From positions 4,740,264-4,804,263 of the forward strand of contig NC_088655.1 in assembly GCF_964019385.1 (NCBI RefSeq): a stretch of DNA of 64,000 nucleotides, read 5' to 3'. Positions 31,796 through 46,095 of the stretch are shown piece by piece (within the stretch, counting starts at the first letter, position 1; each line of letters opens with the position of its first letter). A model generated the notes under the pieces. That model was not told where the DNA came from. It did no database searches and saw only the letters and a program-made list of their open reading frames with translations. Position numbers and translations under genes: made by a program. This stretch comes from Sycon ciliatum. Its lineage: Eukaryota; Porifera; Calcarea; Leucosolenida; Sycettidae.

Positions 31796-34096
31796 GTGAC
31801 TGCCAAGCGTCTTGGCGCGACGGGCGAGCAGGACAGTGTCATGGTGGAACTTGTGACCAGGGCTTCTGATCCCAGGTGGTGGACGCCGGAATGTAGTAGT
31901 GCAATCGCACAAAAGCATTCAGCGTGGAAGAGGTGGAGCCGCTCAAAAGCCAGTGAGACACTGAAAGCAGCCTATGTCCAGGCAGTTACCAATGCTGTGT
32001 CAACTCTGCAGCAAGCCCAACTTTCCTGGGAGGAACACCTCAAGCAGAAGCTTCGAACAGGCAACTTGCGGGACAAACAGTGGTGGAGTACCATTAGAGC
32101 CGCCGCCGGGAAGGAACGACACTCTGACATTCCTACTGTAGTATCCCTGCCCGGCCAATACGGAAGCAATACGGAACTTCACCGTATGTATATTAATTTT
32201 AGTGTATCTCCGCATATAAGCGTACGGCGTCTGCTGAATAAAAGCGGCTGCGCATTTCTGTTTAGATGAGATTTTGATAATAACGAGCTATTCAACCTCC
32301 AGGTGTGCACCGGAGAGAAAATTATTTATTTGCCGCTTCTTCTTTAATTTAACTTCTAATATATCCTAGGTGTGTACCTAAGAGAATAATAATAAAAGAT
32401 AACTCGTGTTAATTGCACCGCGCCTACCACTCGGCTACCTGTTACACTACGCTTGTTGATTCCAACCAGCGTGAACATCTCACAGCCCGCTCCAAGGCTG
32501 AGTGCTTCGGTACCTACTTCTCGCAGAAGTGCAGTCTTGGTGGTGACGACTTGAGTCCCACTGACATTCCAGACCATATTCCACCTACACCATTATATCA
32601 GTTCATGGACGTGCACTTCAGGGTTCCCATTGTCCGTAACACTTGTCCAGACTCGACGCAGGGAAGGCTACGGGCCCCGACCAAATTCCAGCTCGTGTCC
32701 TTAAGGAATGCTGCCATGAATTAGCACGTCCCCTGTCAACTCTCTTCTCGCTCTGTTTTCGGTCCGGTGTCCAGCCAGCGGCCTGGAAAACAGCGAATGT
32801 GGTACCAGTGTACAAGAAGGCTTCTCGCTCCCTGCCAGCAAACTATCGCCCGGTATCCCTCTTGTCCATCTGCTCTAAGGTTATGGAAGGAATCATTTAT
32901 CACCAGCTAGTAAACTACCTTGAGCGCCACCACCTCCTCTCTGCACGCCAATTTGGCTTCAGACGAGGCCTAGGAACAGCCGACCTCCTCAAGCCTTGAA
33001 TCATGAGTGGACTCTCACCACTGGAAGTGGAGGATGCTCGATGGTTCTTGCGGTAGATATCGCAGGCGCCTTCCACAAGGTATCACACATCGGAGTCACC
33101 TGCAAGCTGCAGACACTCGGCATCCGTGGTAGAGCCCTGACCTGGCTGACAGATTATTTGTCTCTCAGGAAGCTACAGGCTGTTGTGAATGGCCAGAGTT
33201 CGTCGCCCTACCCTATAGAGTCAGGAGTACCCCAGGGGAGCATACTGGGGCCAACTCTGTTCCTCATCTATGTAAACGATGCGGAGCAGTGCCTAGCTCC
33301 TGGATGTTCACTGGCCACCTTCGCCGATGATACAACGGTCTACACCTGTATTGGATCACCGAAACTGCTCCCAAACAGTAAGAAGAGCTTACAAGCCACC
33401 CTGGATGCGCTCCATGACTTGGGCAAGAAGTGACGGATCAGGTTTGAGCCCACAAAGTCACAGCTCATGACGATAGCCCATCAGCGGCACAGGTGGCCTA
33501 TCATGGACCTCACGTTTGGAGATCACACTGTGTCTGAGCTATCGGAGGTAAAACTCCTCGGCATCACATTTGACTCGGGCCTCTCCTTCAAAACCCACCT
33601 CCACAACACAGCACTCAAGGCGAATTCCCGCCTGGGCTTCCTGCGCAAAGCTGCTCGCGTACTCGATGGTGCTGGTAAACGAACCGTCTACAGAGGTTTT
33701 GTGAGGCCAGTCCTAGAGTATGCCCTCCACATTCTTGGCCCTGATGTCCTCCTCCAGAGTTTGGCAGCAAGGTGATTGGTCGCCGCTCTCAGCTATATGT
33801 ATAAACTGATGTGTCTGGCAGGGCCACCGCAACTAACGTCGCTGGTCCCCCCACAGCTTCCTCCACGAACATTTCCTCGAACTCAGTCCCACCACTGGGT
33901 GCGCCACGAGTCTCAGCTACAGAACGTCCTCCCGGCTTCCTCTCCTGATTACGTGCGACGGTGCTTCCCCTACAGCATCATTGACGAGTGGAACAACTTA
34001 CCCCCAACTGTGCTGCAGTCTCCGCCACGCCTGACGGCCCTCCAGTCGTTCAAGGGCAAGGTACATCAACACCTACGACAAAGCCGCTGGTATTGA
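31796..34096 (+). pseudogene. CR1/jockey-type LINE reverse transcriptase, broken
   Basis: Successive plus-strand frames cover an ORF2 protein. 31796-32180 is the linker region (DPRWWTPECS..). 32413-32724 and 32643-32999 include RT motifs (VVPVYKKASRSLPANYRPVS then SLLSICSKVMEG). 32996-33433 holds GVPQGSILGPTLFLIYVND and the catalytic FADDTTVY. 33467-33775 is the thumb, and 33776-34096 the C-terminus with IIDEWNNLPP. At least four frameshifts and an in-frame stop (TGA at 33431) break it. About 230 bp at 32180-32410 has no coding match and looks like a secondary insertion. It is not functional. The endonuclease domain is missing or unrecognisable. Confidence 0.85.
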
Positions 34097-35039
34097 GCTA
34101 CAGACTCGCTGTAACACCCCATATACCCACCTCACTTATCTATTTACATGTGTTTCGTAATCCCGTCCATGGTGCGCTGGATAGCGCTAACGCCGAGACC
34201 CTAGGTCGGCCTTGCTAGTCCCGCCTCACCGGCACAGGCTCCCTGAGAGCCCCTACTAGTACATTGTCTGTCTTTCTCCTTTGTTGTCTCGATCATTATT
34301 TTCTTTTGTCTTCTTCTTCTCCTCTCTTTGTGATGGTCTATCAGTAGGAGGTGCATTCTGTAAAAAAAATGCCCCAGGGGCTGCTGTGGCTGTCGACGTC
34401 GGCGGGTCGTGAGGTGCGTTCGCAGGCCTACATGGCGCTCGGACAACTGCAATACTAGTATACAGACTCTCACTAGCTACATAGTACTCTGATTCTGGCA
34501 CGTTATTTCCGCATTGAATAGTGATTGATTGTACATGTACATGTACATGATTGTACAATGTACATGTACATGTACATTGTACAATCATGTACATGTACAT
34601 GTGTACAATGCCATGTACATGTACATGTAGGTCTGGAGCTGACGACTTCTTCTGACTACAGTAGCACCAGTAAAAGCTGCGACCACTCGGATAAGGTTGC
34701 CACCTGCCAGGCTGTGTTTTGGACGTCCCTTGGCTGGTCGTCTTAGATAGAAAAAAAAGAAAAAAAAAGGAAGAGTGTTTGCTCCCCACATCGGAGCTGG
34801 CGCTATTCCAGCGACTTGACTTGACACTAGTCTGACTATCGACTGCCATCCAGAGCACACGAGAAGTCCATCGAACCTTCCACTCGGCAAACCTGCAAGA
34901 AAGCGATACACAGTGTTTCAGGGAACTCACCTCTCATCCGTTCGGCTTGAGTAGGCTGAGGAAGATTGTGGGGTGTGAAGTAGTGGCTGTGCTACTTCAG
35001 GGATCACATTACTAATTAGTGATAAAAAAGGAAATGTGA
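34097..35039. other. LINE 3' flank, (ACATGT) palindromes, M1-like MITE fragment
   Basis: Roughly 34655-34750 carries CAGTAAAAGCTGCGACCACT and a right end TGGTCGTCTTAGATAG, a decayed relative of the M1 MITEs. No gene. Confidence 0.4.
34530..34630. repeat. palindromic GTACATGTACAT tract
   Basis: ATTGTACAATGTACATG is followed by its reverse complement, with further TACATG repeats outside. The tract could form a cruciform with about 18-bp arms plus smaller ones. Confidence 0.85.
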
Positions 35040-35225
35040 ATGACAAAAAAAAGAAGGAAAAAAAGATGGTCGGATGGCGTCAGAGTGGGTGGGTGGGATT
35101 CGAGTCCATGACTATGGCGTTCGGATGCAAACCGATAACGCCAAGCTATGCAGTCGACCCCGGTGAGAAACCAACTCGGCAGGTAGATTCGTATACGAAG
35201 TACACTCTCAACAAAGCCGACCGGT
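35040..35225. repeat. SINE-like repeat with tRNA-like boxes, copy 1
   Basis: An A-rich stretch, then TCGGATGGCGTCAGAGTGG (resembling a tRNA-Leu 5' end with box A) and GATTCGAGTCC (box B consensus). It shares start and end blocks with 36265-36475, including GAAGTACACTCTCAACA near the right end. Orientation is uncertain because box B is nearly palindromic and the A-rich tract lies 5' on the plus strand. Confidence 0.45.
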
Positions 35226-36264
35226 GAATGAAAGCTGCTGCATGGATACTCCTACTTCAAGTTCATGTTCATGTACAATAATCATTGTACGCGTACTGCC
35301 ATAACCCTGACCCTGATGCATACTTCATTTCGCATTCGTGGACGACATGGTGCTACGGTCGCGCGATGCCGGATGGGTCGAACAGATAACAAGCCGAGCT
35401 GGCATGAAGTCAGATCACGCCAACCTTTTCGCGACTCGACCGAAGTAGAAAGTATAGCGTAGTCGGGTGGACATACTACGGTACAGATGAAGCTACGAGA
35501 TGCCTAGGAAGTGCTTCTCGACCGTGGTAGGAAAGAAAATTTTAGTAAAATAGCTTTGGTTCGGGAACTCATCCCAGATCCAGGTTTTGTAGAGAGCTGC
35601 TCTAGTTCCGACTCTTTCATCCATTGCGTTGTAAAGTATAGGAGAGATCCATGCTGCCAAGTAACTAAGTTTGATTGTGGCAACGCACCAACTAGCGTTA
35701 CTCCATGCACTAAGTGTACTAGTCAGGAACATCAGAAGGAAATGAATGAAAGCTACACGACGCAACTCGATGTGTAGGTGCCATCCTAGCTAGCTGTTCA
35801 TCCCTGCGCTCCGGTACTGGCACGTTTCCAATGTAAACCACTAGTACTTGAAGTATGAGAGAGTAGTCGCAATACTTGGCAATGTGTTCGGGCTTTACTG
35901 GCAAGTGTACTGCTATGGGACTGGCTCTAGCCTAGGCCCTACTGTATCCGAGTTCTCAGTGACAGTGTAGTACAGTATAATGGTAATGGATTGTGCCAGT
36001 TGTGGGAACTCTGTTCGCTACTCGCAGGCATGCATAGTACATTATTGTATCTACCAGTCAGCCTGCCTCTACCACTGAATGGACATCGCCATTCGATTGC
36101 CCTCCGGAGCTCCTACAAGTACTAGTCTTGTACATCGACACAGTGAAGAAAACAAATGGGAGGACACTGATCGTATCAACAATACATTTGTAGGCGTAAC
36201 ATCTCACCCTGACTCGCCCAACCCAGTGCAATCCAAGACTGCAAGAAAACGAGAAGCTGGTGAA

Positions 36265-36475
36265 AAAGAGAAGAAGAAAAAAAGAAGTAGGGTCAGATGG
36301 CGTCAGAGTGACCGGGGTTTGAGTCCAAGGCGACCCGTGACTGGAGTGGATCACCGCCTGTGGTTCACCATGCTTCACACGGGCCAGGCATGCCGAGTCC
36401 TCGCACCCCAAGCAGCCCTGGCACAAGTGCGAGTAATATCATAGACACGAAGTACACTCTCAACATAGCCGACCC
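36265..36475. repeat. SINE-like repeat, copy 2
   Basis: An A/G-rich tract, CAGATGGCGTCAGAGTG, GGGTTTGAGTCC and, at the right end, GAAGTACACTCTCAACATAG, in the same order as 35040-35225. The internal sequence between the box B and the right block differs. Confidence 0.45.
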
Positions 36476-36886
36476 GCTGTTCGAGCACGCACACCGAAGA
36501 TTTATGATGATTCATCCACGGTCTGACGCATGATCCACACGTGAACACAGCATGTTGGCAGCAGGGCTACAGTACAGGGCCGGCTGCATCGCTGGGGAAT
36601 GCACTGTGCAGAAGGGAGTAGTAAAATACAGTAGTAATATCTACATACAGTAGTATTTTACTACTCCCTGCTCTCCAGGCCAGGGCGCCTAGGCTAGGGC
36701 CGAGTAGATCTACTCGAGTAGACTACATGTCTAGAGACAGTAGCACAGTCAGTCAGTACATCACGGACGTGACGTCACCAGGTGACACGTCGTACTGATC
36801 GTACGATCGTTGTCATTCTTTTTGTCACATAATGTCGATTGACATCACTGTTGCTACAATGTTGCTAGCGCTACATCACTCATCAG

Positions 36887-37741
36887 TGAGTGCGTTCGAT
36901 TATGCACGCAAATCGATTCACGAATCGATTCATGAATCGATTCGCGCTATTCACATCACCCCATGTGAATAGAGTGAATGGATTCCGAATCGATTCCAGG
37001 GCTCATGACATGAAAATCGAACGACTTGAATGCACTTGAATCGATTCATGAATCGATTCAAGTGTGTAATCGAACGCACTCAGTGAGTGCGTTCGATTAT
37101 GCACGCGAATCGATTCGCGCTATTCACATCACCCCATGTGAATAGAGTGAATGGATTCCGAATAGATTCCAGGGCTCATGATATGAAATCGAACGACTTG
37201 AATGCACTTGAATCGATTCATGAATCGATTCAAGTGTGTAATCGATAGGCCTTGACGGATTATGCTAATATTTTCGTGAAATTATGCTTTTCGCATTGCT
37301 GAAAAAATTGCAGAAGTATGCTATTTTTATGCTAAAAGTTATCATATTATGCCGCATTATGCTCACATTTGCTGCTAATGCATAATGGTTCTGTGCAAAA
37401 TAACAGGGGAATTTTTTTATAGAGGGCGTTGTACTGTAGTAGCAAAAGTTCAACGGGGTCAACGCACCGTCCGACCTAGCTACGACCATCACTGATTGTA
37501 GTGGACTGGACATGTTATCAAGGGAGTCGTAAACCTACAACTTCCTAGTGCATCTACTTGTACTTGTACTTGTAGAACATGTACAACTGTATGGAATTTG
37601 ATGCGAACAGGCGGATTATTACAATTTTATGCGATTCGTATGCAATTTGCTTCGAATTATGCGATTATTCGATTTTGGTAGGAATTATGCGAAAAATGAT
37701 GCTAGCATAATCCGTCAAGGCCTAGTAATCGAACGCACTCA
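36887..37741. mobile_element. two tandem palindrome-rich MITEs (second one interrupted)
   Basis: Unit 1 (36887-37082) and unit 2 (37084-37741) both begin TGAGTGCGTTCGATTA and end with its complement. They share internal blocks (TATTCACATCACCCCATGTG) and a perfect 32-bp palindrome built from CACTTGAATCGATTCA and its complement. Unit 2 is split by the hAT-like element at 37246-37724. Head-to-tail tandem MITEs separated by one base are unusual. Confidence 0.75.
37246..37724. mobile_element. hAT-like deletion derivative (copy 2 of 9200-10752)
   Basis: Same ends TAGGCCTTGACGGATTATGC, same left 360 bp and right 110 bp as the 1553-bp element, with the middle missing. The perfect 8-bp TSD is GTAATCGA (37238-37245 and 37725-37732), and the target is the end of a MITE. 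Confidence 0.9.
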
Positions 37742-38510
37742 TGCTCAGTACATGAGTCACAGGATGTGTGCACTGGACATTATAGCAATAAAAACTGCTT
37801 TATGGCAGTTTTCTAAAAAAGGTTATTGTGTTCTAGTCCATGGACCCCGTCTAAAAAGTAAGGAATTAACGAAATGTGATAGCCGAAAATTAAAAATTCA
37901 CACAAAACCTCACAATAATCACACACAGGATGAAAAGCGAGAAGACCTTTTCCCCTCGTGGTCCTCTTTCCTATTCATGCATGTTGGCACAGTACTCGTA
38001 CAGACCAAGATGGACTCTTGGTCGGACTAAACAAGTGTTGAAAGCAGTATTTAAAAAAAAACTAAGATCCTCAAGTGTAAATAATCGACGTGGAGACAAC
38101 AATTTTATAATAAATGGCGACGAGGAGACAATAACTTTATTAATGCGATTAATAGTATTAGTGAAGTGGACATTACAAAATGATGAATGAGAATACATGT
38201 ATCTAAAATGGTTGTTCCTAATCGATTTTCTTGAGACTATCATCAGGGAAAATCGTCTCACAATAGAGGCTATACGGAGAAACAAACTACTTATAGGTTA
38301 TCGGATAGTGGGAAGTATACAAGGTGAGGTGTGAAAAAAAAACTAAAGTGGGAGAGAAGACGAAAGAAATTAGAAGAAAAGATGTGAGAGTGTTCTGACG
38401 GTGTGAGCTACTACATAAGGTGAGTGAAATGAAGGCGTGGAAGCAGGTGAATGTGATAGAGTGAGGAACTGTGAGGTGTAGGTGTATGCGAATGAATACG
38501 TGTGTGAATG

Positions 38511-39869
38511 CTAGGTGAAGAGTCTCAGTTTTGTGACATTTTCTTTCTGAATGCATAGATTAGGATTGTGTTTACGGATGAAAACAGCTTCTAATACCTT
38601 AAGTTCACGAAACCTACGAGCACGACACAAAACAGTGAAGCACGAATCATCATACACTGAGCGGCATTGGCTACTAGACAAAAGGTGTTTCTTAATGGCT
38701 GACCCTTTCGTTGTGGTCTCACCTTCAGTCCGGTCATCTTCATCTTGGTTGTCCAACTCACTCTCTTCATCACTGCTCTCACCTTCCTCATCCTCTTCCT
38801 CTTCCATCCCGTCCTCTGCACCCAACGACCATCCCACGCTACTGCTCGCTGCCAGTCCATGTCCGGTTGTAGATGCCATTACCAGCGCACGAGTCATGCT
38901 CCTTGTTACTGGTCTCCGTACCTGTGTTTGGCCATTTCCTTCAGTCTCACGTACCTGTGTACTTGTAGTACGTTCAACCGGTACTGTGTGGTTCTGTTGT
39001 AATTGTGCAACTGGCACCTGTTTGCGGGGACGGCCTCGTCCAGGTCGCTGGGCTTTGGCTCCATCTGACAATAGGTACAATGGTACATGTTGTTTGACGC
39101 GTGCGTTCAGGTGCTGAAGGGTTCTTCCTACATATCGGCTATCACAATGCCGACATTCAAAATGATAGATTACATGGCTAATCAGTTGGGTAGGAAGAAC
39201 ATCCTTCTTCACCGTGAACGCACGGCCCGTAGTAAAGACTGTTGTCAATGCTGTGGCAAAATAGGTTTGTCTGACAACAGTCCTCACGGCACGGGCCACA
39301 TCCAGCGAAATTTGACCTTTCCATGGAAGTCGTAAAAACACACGACATGGGTCAGGTCCAAACTCAGGCTCGGCAGCCTGAATATCAGGTTCGCTAAACA
39401 GCTTACTGAGGAGCTGAACAGGATATCCATTCTGAACGAATACCTTCTTCAGGAAACAAAGCTCTTGCTGAAGCTTATCAGGCGAGCAAATCCGCCTAGC
39501 GCGCATGATCAAATTTCGTACGAGATTAGTTTTGTATAAAGTCGAGCAATAGGAGTCGTAGACAATGTATTGCCCGATGAACGTTGGTTTTCGATATACT
39601 GAAGTTGAAACACCCATCTCCGTTTTCTCGACTAACACATCGAGAAAAGACAAACGGTTTGACTGCTCATGTTCACATGCAAATTTCAGAGCGGGATGTA
39701 GATTGTTGAGCATACCAAGAAACTCATTCGATTGTTCCAGATTACGGAAATGCGTGAACGAATCATCCACGAATCTAACATATAAGCTAGGCCACATCGC
39801 ACTTGGAATCTTCGATTCATGAAACCCGACAAACACATTGGCCAGAACTGGACCCAATGGTAAACCCAT
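38511..39869 (-). pseudogene. Penelope-like element ORF: partial RT plus GIY-YIG endonuclease
   Basis: A 452-codon open frame, 5'-truncated. It starts inside the RT (MGLPLGPVLANVFV, the PLE 'SPLGP.LAN' motif) and includes YVRFVDDSF with the catalytic DD. The connector follows (RLSFLDVLVEK, SVYRKPTFIGQYIVYDS, LLSKLF region). A GIY-YIG-type nuclease region comes next at about residues 225-270: CRHCDSRYVGRTLQHLNARV then KQHVP. After a long acidic/basic linker, the C-terminus ends with LKVLEAVFIRKHNPNLC. PLEs reverse transcribe at nicked or telomeric ends using these domains. The upstream fingers/palm of the RT are absent, and a stop codon precedes the first Met at the junction with copy 2. Confidence 0.85.
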
Positions 39870-40187
39870 TTATAATAGCAATAAAGAGAACAAATTCTGG
39901 AGTCATCGCCACACTACAACGAAGTCATGAAAGTTTACCAGAATTAATTTTCTTGTCACATTCATCAGTGGAAAGTCGTGACTGAAGAGTAACCATGCTG
40001 AACAATGATTAAAAGTAATATACATTCAATGATGTGTTACGAGAACAAAATACAGTGCCAAAGTAGAATGAGGGAAGGTGAGACAATAGAAGTGAAGTGA
40101 GAGCTACATGTAAGTGCAACGGCGGGTGAGAAACTAATAATTATAACGCTAAAACGGTGTAGTGAGACAAACAATCATGCTGTGCAC

Positions 40188-42503
<2,316 letters not shown>

Positions 42504-42506
42504 GAT

Positions 42507-43219
42507 TTAACAACAACAACAACAACAATGGTAACAATTTACCATCAAGATCAAAGGAGGAGTCAACGAACAGAGGTTAAACAACATGAAGCGAGCCTGG
42601 GACCGATCGGTGTTGATGTGGAGAATGACACGGAGGATGACACTGACGACGAGTTGGGAGATGAGACGGAGGACGAGGTTGCGGTTGTTGGAGACGAGGA
42701 ATCAGATGGTGATTGTGATCGTAAGAAATCTGCCGTTTTTCTAAGTTTCTGCAGGTGTATGATGATTTTAGTTTTCTGTTCTTTGTCGTGCACGGTATGC
42801 TAGTCAGTTGAAAGTACTTGAGGCTGTTTGTATTCGTTTGCATAAGCCTGATCTTTGTAAGCAAAAGAAACATGTAGTTGCGTTAAAATTGTTTTCGTAG
42901 GTGCACAGCATGATTGTTTGTCTCACTACACCGTTTGAGCGTTATAATTATTAGTTTCTCACCCGCCGTTGCACTTACATGTAGCTCTCACTTCACTTCT
43001 ATTGTCTCACCTTCCCTCATTCTACTTTGGCACTGTATTTTGTTCTCGTAACACATCATTGAATGTATATTACTTTTAATCATTGTTCAGCATGGTTACT
43101 CTTCAGTCACGACTTTCCACTGATGAATGTGACAAGAAAATTAATTCTGGTAAACTTTCATGACTTCGTTGTAGTGTGGCGATGACTCCAGAATTTGTTC
43201 TCATCATCGCTATTATAAA
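42507..43219 (+). pseudogene. Penelope-like copy 3: C-terminus and 3' UTR, inverted relative to copy 2
   Basis: Starts in a short (CAA)n, then reads YHQDQRRSQRTEVKQHEASL as in copy 2 and continues through the acidic region. A deletion of about 19-30 bp at 42745 shifts the frame (loss of the HLLSHPKCLQ segment). The 3' UTR matches 39869-40187 in inverted form. Confidence 0.8.
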
Positions 43220-43341
43220 ATCCTCAAGTGTTGTGATTATTGTGAGGTTTTGTGTGAAACTTTAATTTTCGGCTATCACATTTCGTTAATTTCTTTCTTT
43301 TTAGACGGGGTCCATGGACCAGAACACAATAACCTTTTTTA

Positions 43342-43652
43342 GGCTACCGACCTCTGGGTCATCCCTCAAATAAAGAGAATACTGTACTAATAATAATCCT
43401 GAGGTCTGTGTGCAAAAATGAAAATGAGTTGTCTTTGCAATTGTTTGGTGTTACTCCTAGAGGTGTAAACGATGTTACATAGTTTGCTCACTTTGTTGGT
43501 GTCATTTTTGTTTTCATTTCTATTTAGACAAATTTTGTGTTTTTCTAAACTTGATAAATTACCACCTTGTCACGAGTGTTGTTTTCTTGATCTTTACCCT
43601 ATTTCAGTGTTAGTCTTTCCAAATAATAATTGAGCCATTCCCTGTATTATCC
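43342..43652. other. AT-rich flank, no gene
   Basis: No coding or repeat signal recognised. Confidence 0.3.
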
Positions 43653-44030
43653 TTGATGAGAAGGGAGCGAAATATCCCTTGGCGGATTATGCTCGGTGAA
43701 CCTCGTGTCGTGCCGAATGATGACCTGTATGAGCTTGCTCACACTGAGCCAATATCCGCTATGGCAAAGCGAGCGAGATGGCGTCTGCTTGGACACATCC
43801 TACGCCAGCCATCATCGACACCAGGCAATCAAGCAATGATTGCATACGCATCAATGGAGGACGCTGTGAGGCACAGGAGGGGAGCTCCAAGGTCCTGTTT
43901 AGTCACCACCCCCCAGCAAGACGTCAAGTTCACCGCCGTCGCATTGAAGACGAGCCGGCACCTCGAAACCCTAAGAAGTTGTGCAGTTGACCGGCAGAAG
44001 TGGAGTAACATTTGTTCTGCGGTGGTGTGA
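43653..44030 (+). pseudogene. LINE RT C-terminal fragment (second LINE family)
   Basis: 125 codons with the LINE C-terminal signature: IPWRIMLGEP.. RARWRLLGHILRQPSSTPGN, then ..RHRRGAPRS. It is 5'-truncated, as expected of incomplete reverse transcription, and followed within 75 bp by a (TTTA)n tail. Confidence 0.6.
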
Positions 44031-44103
44031 ACACACATGACCGGCTGTGATTTTGGTGTGGACGCACATGACTAACTGTGATGACCAATGATTTCATTTC
44101 ATT

Positions 44104-44107
44104 TATC

Positions 44108-44142
<35 letters not shown>

Positions 44143-44165
44143 TTTTATTTTATTTATTTATTTAT
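44104..44165. repeat. (TTTA)n microsatellite
   Basis: About 15 units. It probably derives from the 3' tail of the LINE fragment just upstream. Confidence 0.9.
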
Positions 44166-44619
44166 ATGTAGGTTTGCAGCGTACGGCAAACCGTAGTTAT
44201 CGCTGACAACCGAGCAGCAGGCAAAAGCCACGCGCGTGGCTAGGCGCACAACAATGGGGCTGTCTGGCATGCAATGGCGGGCAGCCGTACTGGGGAAAGC
44301 CCAGGCCGCAGTACGAGTACGCCCATATGCGCGGGCGAGACTACCCCATATTTGCATAAAGGTATCAGCACTACTAATACAATGTTTACTACAAGCAGGG
44401 CTCATGGCGCCTAATCTCTATATTAGGAAGCAGTTCCTTTCATGGCACGAAAGGACTCCAGCGCGCGTACTAAGCCTCAGCCAAGGTACAGTACTAACCG
44501 AGTACGCAAGATAGAACAGGCGGTGTGGCGGAGCAAACATACCACGTATGGAAGAGGCGAAGTCCCCGGATGCCGCCCGGTCCACAATGACAGACACCAC
44601 CATGCTTATATGGGAAATA
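44166..44619. other. no assignable gene
   Basis: Not clearly part of either flanking LINE. No exon found. Confidence 0.3.
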
Positions 44620-46095
44620 AGGCGTGAGAGCCCACCAGGTAAGGCTGTTACCTGCCCGATTATGTCAATCCAGTTTGCAGACGATATAGCCTTGACTTCC
44701 ACCCGCCGCAGCGCTGACCTCGTTTCTTCTGAGCTCACAACAGCCGTCTCTAACCTAGCTCGCTGGCTAGCCTCCCGTGGTCTCATCCTCAACGCCACCA
44801 AGAGTCAGCTCCTTGTCTTTGCAGGATCCAATGGCCAGAGTCCCAACGTTGTGGTAAAGTGCGATGGCATACCCGTGCCAAGCGTCACCAGTGCCCGCTA
44901 CCTTGGCATCACCTTGGATGTACGCATGTCATGGCAGCCCCAGGTCGATGCGAGCATCACGAAAGCCAATAAGAAAATTGGAACTCTGTGGCGGACACGA
45001 AAGTCGCTAACACTTGCTAGCCGTGTGCTGTTCTTCAAGGCAGCTATCATGCCGGATCTACTGTATGGGTCCGTTGCGTTTAGCCCAGGTCTCACTCAGG
45101 CCCAGACCGACCGGCTCCAAGTAGCACAAAACCGTGGGGCAAGAGCAGTTTATGGCCGGCCGGGGTTCTCTCGTGCCAGTGATCTCCTGGAACGCATGCA
45201 GGTGTTCAGGATTGGAGAAATACATCGGCAGAAGGTCCTGGTCTTTGTCTGGAGGTGCATACACGCCAGTGCGAGTCCATCCCTCCAGGAGCTCTTCGTA
45301 CGCTGCGCGGATCGTAGGACGCGCCTGGATCTCGCCCTGGGGCTCCGTCTACCAGCTACACGAACCCGCGCCGGACGATCTCGCCCTGCCTCCCGAGGTA
45401 GTGCCCTTTGGAACGTCCTACCGGATGCAGTCAGAGTACTGTCGTCTCTCAGCAGCTTCAAAGCTGCCGTCGTACCGTATACCCTCCGATCTTCCTGATG
45501 TTATGATTAGAAACTTGCCCTGAGACAGCTTCCTGTCTGTGATTGATTTTCACTGTTTACCATTATTATTTGCCATGGCGACCTCCGTAAGTCCGTAACT
45601 GGCAGGGCAGGGTTGGGCCTTTCATCCTCCCGATGTTAGTAGCAAGTACCGGTACTCTCGTTAGCAGTAACCGTTAGTACTTTGTTTGTTTGTTTTTTAT
45701 TTTATTTTTATTTTATTTTTATTTTCTCTATTTTATTCTCTTTACCAGGCGTGGGCCATCCCCTGGCCAAACAAAATGGGTGCCTTATTATTATTTTTCT
45801 GTTTCTGTTTTAATGACAGTCCACTGCACGCCTGGAAAAAGTACTTAGTTTATTAGGCGGGTTACAGAACTATCGACTTATCGTTCGCTGGCTTACTTGT
45901 AGTTTGATAACGCTTCGCTGTAGTTTGATAACGCTTCGCTCTTCATTGAGATATCTACCATTCTCTCTTTGTTCTCCTTATTTTCTCCCCAACCCTCCTT
46001 CCCTGTAACATAATAACATATTCGCTGCCTTGTCATTGAGCATTTGTGCTCGTTTGGATTTGCGAATTCAAATAAAGTATACATACATACATACA
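44620..46095 (+). pseudogene. 5'-truncated LINE: RT C-terminus, 3' UTR and (ATAC)n tail
   Basis: The open frame to 45498 starts just before the catalytic motif SIQFADDIALTS and continues through the thumb and connection (YLGITLDVRMSWQPQV, then RASDLLERMQVFRI) to a C-terminal WNVLPDAVR motif, similar in layout to the LINE at 31.8-34.1 kb but a different copy. The 3' UTR extends to AATAAAG at about 46070 and a short (ATAC)n at 46078-46095. The RT fingers and endonuclease are absent. Confidence 0.75.

Noticed and set aside
35071..35165. Genuine tRNA gene
   Set aside because: Boxes A and B are too close on the plus strand and the minus-strand fold has mismatched D and T arms; better explained as a SINE-like repeat.
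38225..38255. Hammerhead ribozyme in the Penelope-like 3' UTR
   Set aside because: CTGATGA and GAAA are present but the nine bases between them cannot form stem II, so it is not called as a ribozyme.
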